Below are positions 6,600-11,223 of a stretch of 11,223 bases of DNA, one piece after another. This DNA comes from Hydrogenothermaceae bacterium (GTDB taxonomy: Bacteria; Aquificota; Aquificia; Aquificales; Hydrogenothermaceae), in assembly GCA_026984355.1 (NCBI GenBank), contig JALSSG010000153.1, positions 1 to 11,223 on the forward strand, written 5' to 3'. The translations under genes were made by a program, and so were the position numbers. Under the pieces are notes generated by a model. The model searched no databases, had not been told where the DNA came from, and saw only the letters and a program-made list of their open reading frames with translations. Each line of letters begins with the position of its first letter. The stretch's first letter is position 1.

Positions 6600-8565
6600 A
6601 TAAATTGATGCCAATTTTTAAATAAATAAACCTTCCTGGTTCTGGTACTCTTATGCCTGTAGAAAATGGATTTCTTAGATACGAAAGATGCTGGTAATAA
6701 AATTTATCAAATAGATTATCTATACCTGCTGTTAAATCAAAAAAACTTTTCCTATAAGAAAGTTTAATATTAACAATATTCCAGCTATCTGTGGGAGTTT
6801 CATTTAGCTCTGTATCTACTTTATCCTGTTTATAGTTATAAATATCCTGTACAGTTACATATAGATTATCTTTTTCGTAAATTATAGAAACCATAGCTTT
6901 TAACGGTGGGATTTCTGCAAGGTCTTTATCTATACCATTTTTCTTTCTACCTATCTGATAGGAAATACCTGTAGATAATGATATACTGTCAGTAATTACA
7001 AAAAATCCTTCTAAAGAACCTCCATATATATATGCATCTATATTTTTGTAAGAAAAGGCTGGTATAGGGTTTGGTATTTTATTTAGATATATGTAATCCT
7101 TTAAATCACTGTAGAAAAGTTTAAAATCTACATTTCCTGCAGAATATTTTTTGTTTAATTTTATTTCTATCTGACGATTTTTTGTTGGTTTTAAATACGG
7201 ATTTCCAATCCAGTTTGGTTTACCCATAGGTCTTTTTAAGGATATAAATAACTCCTGTGGACTTGGAAATCTTACCGAATTACTTAAGGATATAGAGATA
7301 TTAGAAGTTTTTGTTATTGGTTTTGTAGCTTTTAATAATCCACTTAAATAATTAAATTCTGCTTTATTTTTTTCTTTTGAGTAATAGATAAAAAATAAAT
7401 TTCTGTTATCAGCCATTTTTTGAAGGTTTGCTTTTGAATAAACGTGGTCAAATCTAATTCCTGCTTTTAGTTTGATATTTTTTAAATCTTTTGTATATAA
7501 ACCATAAATTCCAAAGTTAAAACTTTTAACGTCTGGTATCATACCAGAGTTATTAATCATCATTAATACATTGTCTGCGTTCCACTTCCTAATAAAAGTT
7601 TCAACGCCTAAAGTTAATTTTTTTAAATGTGTTGATATATTTGTTCCGTAAACCTCTGACTCAGCATAAGTTCTCATCATATATCCTCTTGTTGAAAGGG
7701 TTCCGTTAGTCCATGCGATAGCAGAAACTCTATAACTATCACTCATATCATGTTTCATCTGGAAGTAGTAGAGATTTATCTTTAGTAGGTCTTTTAGATG
7801 GTAGTTTATATTAAATCTGTAATTGTCATCTCTTAGTGAATCCATCTTAAGATAAGGGTATAGTACACTTTCTGCCTTAAATTTTGAAGCTGTAAAAGAA
7901 ATATTGTTAAAGCTTAACTTTAATGTTGTGTGTTTTAAATCAATAGCTTTTTTGTTCTTGTATTTATCCTGATATGCTGACATTCCTGTAGGATAATCAG
8001 TAATTTTTTTTCCTTCCCCTGTTTCATAAGGCTTGCTATATATATAACCAAATCCTAACCAGAAATTAGATAGGCCAACTTCAAAGTCTGTATAATTATA
8101 GTTGAAGCTACCAGTAGTAAGGTTTAGCTCAAAAAGTTTCCTATCTTTTTTTGGCTTTTTAGTTATTATGTTTATAGTTCCACCTAAAGCCCCTTGATTT
8201 TTTAAGTCTACTGTCTTTATAGATACTCCCTGAATTTCAAAAGGTCTTATAAAAAAACTCTTAGTATCCATTCCATTTGGACATGCACCATATACTCTTG
8301 TTCCATCGATAAGAATATTTATATTTTCTCTACCAAAACCTCTAAAAAATAGTTCTGTAATAAACACACCTTTCCTTGAGATACTAATTTCTGGTTTACT
8401 TTTAAATAGTAAATCTCCAAGGTCAAAATCTTTTTCTTTAGATATTTCTTCTTTTTCTACCTGATAGGAAGTCTCTTTTACAGGAAGCTTTTCATACTTG
8501 ATAATCTCTCCAAAAGTGGTACTGCTAAATAGAACAGCTAATAGAAATACAAAACACCTTTTCAA
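6598..8565 (-). CDS. TonB-dependent outer-membrane receptor, putative copper receptor (OprC/NosA type)
   Basis: A plug plus 22-strand-barrel protein that imports a ligand across the outer membrane with TonB energy. Numbering is from the longest reading at 8580; subtract 5 for the chosen TTG start. A signal peptide at 6-24 ends near FSSTTFG. The plug runs about 50-145 and closes with GGTINIITKKPKK. It contains GACPNGMD with C100-xxx-M104. A barrel strand has MKHDMSDSYR with H277-x-M279. In Pseudomonas OprC the copper ligands are C143, M147, H323 and M325: the same CxxxM and HxM, about 180 residues apart (177 here). Copper is therefore the best-supported ligand, by family knowledge. The protein is complete at about 655 residues, slightly short for the class, and ends LKIGINL rather than in the usual aromatic residue. 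GGAGGGG 6 bases before TTG 8565 sets the start; ATG 8580 has no ribosome site. A ribbon-helix-helix gene is divergent from it. Confidence 0.9.
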   Translation of the reverse strand: MKRCFVFLLAVLFSSTTFGEIIKYEKLPVKETSYQVEKEEISKEKDFDLGDLLFKSKPEISISRKGVFITELFFRGFGRENINILIDGTRVYGACPNGMDTKSFFIRPFEIQGVSIKTVDLKNQGALGGTINIITKKPKKDRKLFELNLTTGSFNYNYTDFEVGLSNFWLGFGYIYSKPYETGEGKKITDYPTGMSAYQDKYKNKKAIDLKHTTLKLSFNNISFTASKFKAESVLYPYLKMDSLRDDNYRFNINYHLKDLLKINLYYFQMKHDMSDSYRVSAIAWTNGTLSTRGYMMRTYAESEVYGTNISTHLKKLTLGVETFIRKWNADNVLMMINNSGMIPDVKSFNFGIYGLYTKDLKNIKLKAGIRFDHVYSKANLQKMADNRNLFFIYYSKEKNKAEFNYLSGLLKATKPITKTSNISISLSNSVRFPSPQELFISLKRPMGKPNWIGNPYLKPTKNRQIEIKLNKKYSAGNVDFKLFYSDLKDYIYLNKIPNPIPAFSYKNIDAYIYGGSLEGFFVITDSISLSTGISYQIGRKKNGIDKDLAEIPPLKAMVSIIYEKDNLYVTVQDIYNYKQDKVDTELNETPTDSWNIVNIKLSYRKSFFDLTAGIDNLFDKFYYQHLSYLRNPFSTGIRVPEPGRFIYLKIGINL

Positions 8566-8571
8566 TTTTAA

Positions 8572-8578
8572 CCCCTCC
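8572..8578 (-). promoter_or_regulatory. Ribosome-binding site that decides the receptor start
   Basis: GGAGGGG read on the minus strand, 6 bases before TTG at 8565-8563. The in-frame ATG at 8580-8578 overlaps it and is preceded only by A/T bases. Starting at TTG gives MKRCFVFLLAVLF, a cleaner signal peptide with lysine/arginine directly before the hydrophobic core. Confidence 0.65.
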
Positions 8579-8595
8579 ATTAAAAAATTTTGTTT

Positions 8596-8604
8596 ATTTT
8601 AACA
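8596..8604 (-). promoter_or_regulatory. Possible extended -10 for the receptor gene
   Basis: TGTTAAAAT on the minus strand matches TGn plus TAAAAT (five of six to TATAAT). Transcription would start near 8589, about 24 bases before TTG 8565, just enough room for the ribosome site. No -35 is recognisable, and the whole gap is very AT-rich, so chance is a real alternative. Confidence 0.3.
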
Positions 8605-8648
8605 TTAAAATAACATAAAAATAAAAAAGAAACAAAGTGTCTTATTAT

Positions 8649-8668
8649 GAAATAATTTCCATAATTTC
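8649..8668. promoter_or_regulatory. Imperfect palindrome, possible operator
   Basis: GAAATAAT, TTCC, ATAATTTC: the arms match at seven of eight positions. It lies near the middle of the 217-base gap between the receptor and the divergent ribbon-helix-helix gene, where a shared operator would be expected. The AT-rich composition makes such repeats common, so this is only a candidate. The rest of the gap holds no other recognisable element beyond the possible receptor -10. Confidence 0.2.
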
Positions 8669-8782
8669 TTTTTAGAATAGTTTATAAGGATATAAATATT
8701 TATGTATATTTACGGTATTGTAATTTTTATATTTTCTGTAAAAATTAAATATTGAAACAGGTTAAGGGAGGATTTTTGGTTT

Positions 8783-9049
8783 ATGATAAATAACGAGAAA
8801 AAGAAAAAAACATATGTTTTTGATAATAATATACTTAATCTTTTAGAGGAACTTAAGCTCCTAACAGGCAAAAGCGAAACTCGTATAATAAGTGAAGCTC
8901 TTGAGCTTTATGACAAACACATCAAAAAAGAAGAGAGTTTAAAAAACTCTTTAGAATTACTCCTTGATAAAATATCAGACCTTAGTTATAAACTTGGAAA
9001 GTGTGAAGCACAACTTGAGAAGCTGAAAAAGGAAAAACAACAAGATTAA
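8783..9049 (+). CDS. Small ribbon-helix-helix (CopG-like) protein with coiled-coil tail
   Basis: An 88-residue protein. Residues 8-13 (KKTYVF) would form the DNA-contacting strand, 14-27 the first helix and 31-45 the second, with the turn LLTGKSETRIISEAL typical of ribbon-helix-helix repressors and antitoxins. Residues 57-81 form a regular heptad series (L57, L60, I64, L67, L71, C74, L78, L81), so a coiled coil probably drives dimer or higher assembly. C74 is the only cysteine and sits in the core. ATG 8783 follows GGGAGGA with a rather long gap of about 10-11 bases. It is divergent from the receptor gene and convergent with surE, whose last 4 bases it overlaps. No toxin gene is adjacent, so a transcription regulator is likelier than an antitoxin. 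Control of the receptor is inference from position only. Confidence 0.7.
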   Translation: MINNEKKKKTYVFDNNILNLLEELKLLTGKSETRIISEALELYDKHIKKEESLKNSLELLLDKISDLSYKLGKCEAQLEKLKKEKQQD

Positions 9050-9810
9050 AAAACTAGAAAATCTCTTTTATCAAGTTCCTCTAATCCTTCATAAGATGTT
9101 AAGTCTAGTTTTATAGGTGTTATTGATACAAATCCATTTTTTACAGCTGTATAATCACTTCCAGGTTCACATTCTTCTGATAAGCTTTCTTCTCCACCTA
9201 TCCAGTAATACACTTCCTTTGATGGAGATAGATACTTTACTATCTGTTCTTTATAAGCTCCTCTTCCTTGTTTTGTTAATAAAAATCCTTTGATTTCCTT
9301 TCCTACAGGTACATTTATATTTAAAAACACTCCTTTAGGTAAGCCTCTATGTAAAACCTGCCATACAATTTTAAGCCCAATTTCTGATATAAGATTAAAA
9401 TCAGGGTTTTTTGATGATGCAGGGGATATAGCTATAGATGGAATTCCAAAAAGAGTTCCTTCTCTTGCTGCTCCAACAGTTCCTGAATAAAAAATATCAT
9501 TACCAAGATTTGGTCCCAGATTTATTCCAGAGATAAGTAAATCAGGTTTTTGTTCTTTAAGTATAACGTAATACCCAAGGTGTACACAGTCAGCAGGAGT
9601 ACCATCAATTACAACATAAAAGTTTTCTTCTTTTTTATCTATTTTTAACGGTCTAGTGAATGTTAATGAATGACTTGTACCACTCATATTTCTATCAGGT
9701 GTTACTGTTATTACTTCAAAACCTTCATTAAGAAGTTTTTTTCTTATTGCGTTAAGCCCTGGCGAAAGATATCCATCATCGTTAGTTAGAAATACTTTAT
9801 ATCTACTCAT
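9046..9810 (-). CDS. surE: 5'/3'-nucleotidase SurE
   Basis: Metal-dependent phosphatase that removes phosphate from nucleoside monophosphates and is linked to stationary-phase survival. The 254-residue protein has the SurE signature: TNDDGY at 9-14 with metal ligands D11 and D12, S43 in NMSGTSHS (41-48), and SGINLGPNLGND at 94-105 with N97. These correspond to D8, D9, S39 and N95 of Thermotoga SurE. The C-terminal half contains GTPADCVHLG (70-79) and FYSGTVGAAREG (107-118), also conserved in the family. The length is normal. ATG 9810 overlaps the lgt stop by 8 bases and has only a weak distant AAAGG, which suggests translation coupled to lgt. It is the last gene of the rpe-def-lgt-surE cluster and is convergent with the small ribbon-helix-helix gene. 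No terminator is visible at its end. Confidence 0.95.
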   Translation of the reverse strand: MSRYKVFLTNDDGYLSPGLNAIRKKLLNEGFEVITVTPDRNMSGTSHSLTFTRPLKIDKKEENFYVVIDGTPADCVHLGYYVILKEQKPDLLISGINLGPNLGNDIFYSGTVGAAREGTLFGIPSIAISPASSKNPDFNLISEIGLKIVWQVLHRGLPKGVFLNINVPVGKEIKGFLLTKQGRGAYKEQIVKYLSPSKEVYYWIGGEESLSEECEPGSDYTAVKNGFVSITPIKLDLTSYEGLEELDKRDFLVF

Positions 9811-10588
9811 TTAACTTTAAAACCTTTTGATATTTTAGTCTATATACTATTAAACTTATTCCAAAGATAACCATTAAAATGCTTACAATCTGATTCCAGG
9901 TTAAACCTATTGGTTCTATAGGTGGTGTTACATTTCTTAAAAATTCTAAAAAGAACCTCTCAGTACCGTACAAAATAAGGTACATACTAAAAATCTGCCC
10001 ATCAAAAAATTTTTTTCTATAAACTAAAAACAAAATAAAAAATATAAAAATGTTCAAAATAGCTTCTAAAGGTTGTGTAGGATATAGTTTCATACCCGGT
10101 GGAGCTGCTGAACCTTCAGGAAAAGTAATTCCAAAATGTTCCCAGAAAGAATGTTCTGGAATAGGTTTTCCATAACAGCATCCTGCAAATGTGCATCCAA
10201 TTCTACCTATTCCATGACCTATGATTAAAGCAACCGCTGCAGCGTCAGATATTTTCCAGATATTAACTTTGTAATATCTAATTAATAATAGAGCAGTAAA
10301 TACACCACCTAAGAACCCACCAAACCAATCTATTCCTCCTTTCCATATAGCAACATAATCTACTAATGTTTTAAACTGGTCTGGGTGTTCTATTATGTAT
10401 GCTATTCTTGCACCTATAAGTCCACCAACAATTGTAAATAAAAATATGTTTTCTGCCTTCTTTTCATCAATATTTTCTTTTTTAACAAAATAGAGAAAAA
10501 TATAAAAGGCAATAATCATTCCAACAGCAACAAAAACCCCATATGTACTTATTACAAAATCTCCTATTCTAAAAAGCTCTGGACACAT
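9803..10588 (-). CDS. lgt: Prolipoprotein diacylglyceryl transferase Lgt
   Basis: Inner-membrane enzyme that moves diacylglycerol from phosphatidylglycerol to the lipobox cysteine of prelipoproteins, the first lipoprotein maturation step. The 261 residues hold about seven hydrophobic segments and the Lgt signature HGIGRIGCTFAGCCYG at 125-140, where R129 matches E. coli R143. Y207-GTE-R211 matches the Y235/R239 motif, and GLIGARIAY sits near 57-64. At the place of E. coli H103 (FHGG) this protein has W88-F89-GG; non-histidine residues occur here in other Lgt lineages as far as I recall, so activity need not be lost. The length is typical. ATG 10588 shares its A with the def stop codon (TAATG), with AAGG 7 bases upstream. 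The gene sits between def and surE in one operon. Confidence 0.95.
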   Translation of the reverse strand: MCPELFRIGDFVISTYGVFVAVGMIIAFYIFLYFVKKENIDEKKAENIFLFTIVGGLIGARIAYIIEHPDQFKTLVDYVAIWKGGIDWFGGFLGGVFTALLLIRYYKVNIWKISDAAAVALIIGHGIGRIGCTFAGCCYGKPIPEHSFWEHFGITFPEGSAAPPGMKLYPTQPLEAILNIFIFFILFLVYRKKFFDGQIFSMYLILYGTERFFLEFLRNVTPPIEPIGLTWNQIVSILMVIFGISLIVYRLKYQKVLKLNE

Positions 10589-11124
10589 TATCTGGCCTTT
10601 GCTGTTTGTTTTTTATTTTTTAGATATTTATCAAGAACTAATCTTCTTTTTACTGGTGGAAGGTGATTTATAAATGGAATGCCATTTAGATGGTCTATCT
10701 CATGCTGAAGTACAATAGCAAGAAATCCATCAGTATCAATTTCTATATCTTCACCTTTTTCATTTTTTGCTATAACTTTAACTCTTTCTGCTCTTGGAAT
10801 AGTTATTTGAACACCAGGAAAACTAAGACAACCTTCTGTAGATTCAACCTGTCCTTCTTTTTCTACTATCTTTGGATTTATAAGTGCCATTTTTATTCCT
10901 TCTTCTTCTTTTTCCTGTGCATCGTATTTTTTTACATTTGTATCAAGTACAAGTATCTGATAAGGTATTCCTATCTGATTTGCAGCTAATCCTACACCTT
11001 CTTCTTCATACATTCTTTTGAACATAATATCTATATAGTTTTGAAGTTTTTCATCAAAAAAATCTACTTCTTTCATTTTTTGTTTTAATATTCTATCTGG
11101 CCATGTTCTTATTCTGTAATCCAT
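10588..11124 (-). CDS. def: Peptide deformylase
   Basis: Removes the formyl group from the N-terminal methionine of new proteins using a metal ion. All three family motifs are present, numbered from GTG 11133 (subtract 3 for the chosen start): GVGLAANQIG at 46-55, EGCLSFPG at 100-107 with metal ligand C102, and QHEIDHLNG at 143-151 with H144, H148 and catalytic E145. At 178 residues it has the usual length, with a lysine-rich tail. I start it at ATG 11124 because GAGGTGA lies 5 bases upstream; the in-frame GTG 11133 is part of that ribosome site. The gap to the rpe stop is 12 bases, and its own stop overlaps the lgt start by one base, so it lies inside an operon. Confidence 0.96.
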   Translation of the reverse strand: MDYRIRTWPDRILKQKMKEVDFFDEKLQNYIDIMFKRMYEEEGVGLAANQIGIPYQILVLDTNVKKYDAQEKEEEGIKMALINPKIVEKEGQVESTEGCLSFPGVQITIPRAERVKVIAKNEKGEDIEIDTDGFLAIVLQHEIDHLNGIPFINHLPPVKRRLVLDKYLKNKKQTAKAR

Positions 11125-11129
11125 TTTTC

Positions 11130-11136
11130 TCACCTC
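11130..11136 (-). promoter_or_regulatory. Ribosome-binding site that decides the def start
   Basis: GAGGTGA directly after the rpe stop codon, 5 bases before ATG 11124. It includes the alternative GTG start at 11133, which has no upstream ribosome site other than rpe coding sequence. Confidence 0.65.
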
Positions 11137-11223
11137 TTATACTACAAATACATTCATTTTTTCTTTTAAAATTCTTACTGCTTCTTTTTTGTCTGAAGCT
11201 CCATAAACAGAGCTTCCAGCAAC
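11137..11223 (-). CDS. rpe: Ribulose-phosphate 3-epimerase, C-terminal fragment (5' part outside window)
   Basis: Only the last 28 residues and the stop are present. They begin VAGSSVYGASDKKEAVRILK, which matches the conserved end of ribulose-5-phosphate 3-epimerase: the phosphate-binding [I/V]AGSA[I/V][F/Y] turn of the TIM barrel followed by the final helix. The enzyme interconverts ribulose 5-phosphate and xylulose 5-phosphate in the pentose phosphate and Calvin pathways. The fragment is short, so another TIM-barrel phosphate-binding enzyme cannot be fully excluded. The gene is truncated by the window edge, not broken. Its stop lies 12 bases before the def start, which makes it the upstream member of the def-lgt-surE operon. 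Confidence 0.75.
   Translation of the reverse strand, partial: VAGSSVYGASDKKEAVRILKEKMNVFVV

Noticed and set aside
8581..8782. Possible small RNA or riboswitch between the divergent receptor and ribbon-helix-helix genes
   Set aside because: The gap is almost pure A/T with no GC-bearing stem that would support a structured RNA.
8783..9049. Reading the ribbon-helix-helix protein as the antitoxin of a toxin-antitoxin pair
   Set aside because: The next gene is surE on the opposite strand; no small toxin-like reading frame adjoins it on the same strand.
10690..10989. Plus-strand open frame of 99 codons rich in F, Y, S and C
   Set aside because: Antisense to the conserved deformylase gene; no ribosome site and no recognisable domain.

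Overview
This AT-rich window comes from a bacterium with strong AGGAGG-type ribosome sites. Codon use is heavy in AGA, AAA and ATA. The gene mix is an archaeal-type ATP-dependent DNA ligase, an outer-membrane TonB receptor, a full Lgt/Def/SurE housekeeping set and PilZ proteins. This suggests a diderm thermophile of the Aquificota, and within it a low-GC Hydrogenothermaceae-like lineage such as Sulfurihydrogenibium or a relative. The placement is inferred from gene style, not from a search.

Layout on the minus strand, in order of transcription. (1) 11223 to 9046 is a tight housekeeping cluster: the 3' end of ribulose-phosphate 3-epimerase (rpe), peptide deformylase (def), prolipoprotein diacylglyceryl transferase (lgt) and 5'-nucleotidase surE. 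The genes overlap or nearly abut. (2) 8565 to 6598 is a TonB-dependent receptor. It carries the CxxxM and HxM elements known from the copper receptors OprC/NosA, at nearly the OprC spacing. (3) 5069 to 1 is a glycosyltransferase-like protein with a C-terminal TPR region, a membrane-anchored YcgR-like PilZ protein, a second PilZ protein, and an ATP-dependent DNA ligase that runs off the window.

Two genes are on the plus strand. One (5276-6583) is a radical-SAM protein of the lysine 2,3-aminomutase (KamA) family, divergent from the glycosyltransferase gene and convergent with the receptor; one hairpin terminator separates it from the receptor. The other (8783-9049) is an 88-residue ribbon-helix-helix protein with a leucine-heptad tail. 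It is divergent from the receptor, so it may regulate it.

The most promising less-described material is threefold: the glycosyltransferase/PilZ/PilZ set, which looks like a cyclic-di-GMP output module; the putative copper receptor with its divergent small DNA-binding protein; and the KamA-like enzyme, whose substrate pocket appears changed. For three genes (the KamA-like gene, the receptor and def) the first possible start codon lies within or next to a strong ribosome-binding site, so the real start is a little downstream. No mobile elements, CRISPR arrays, tRNA or rRNA genes were seen. No gene-free stretch exceeds about 220 bases.
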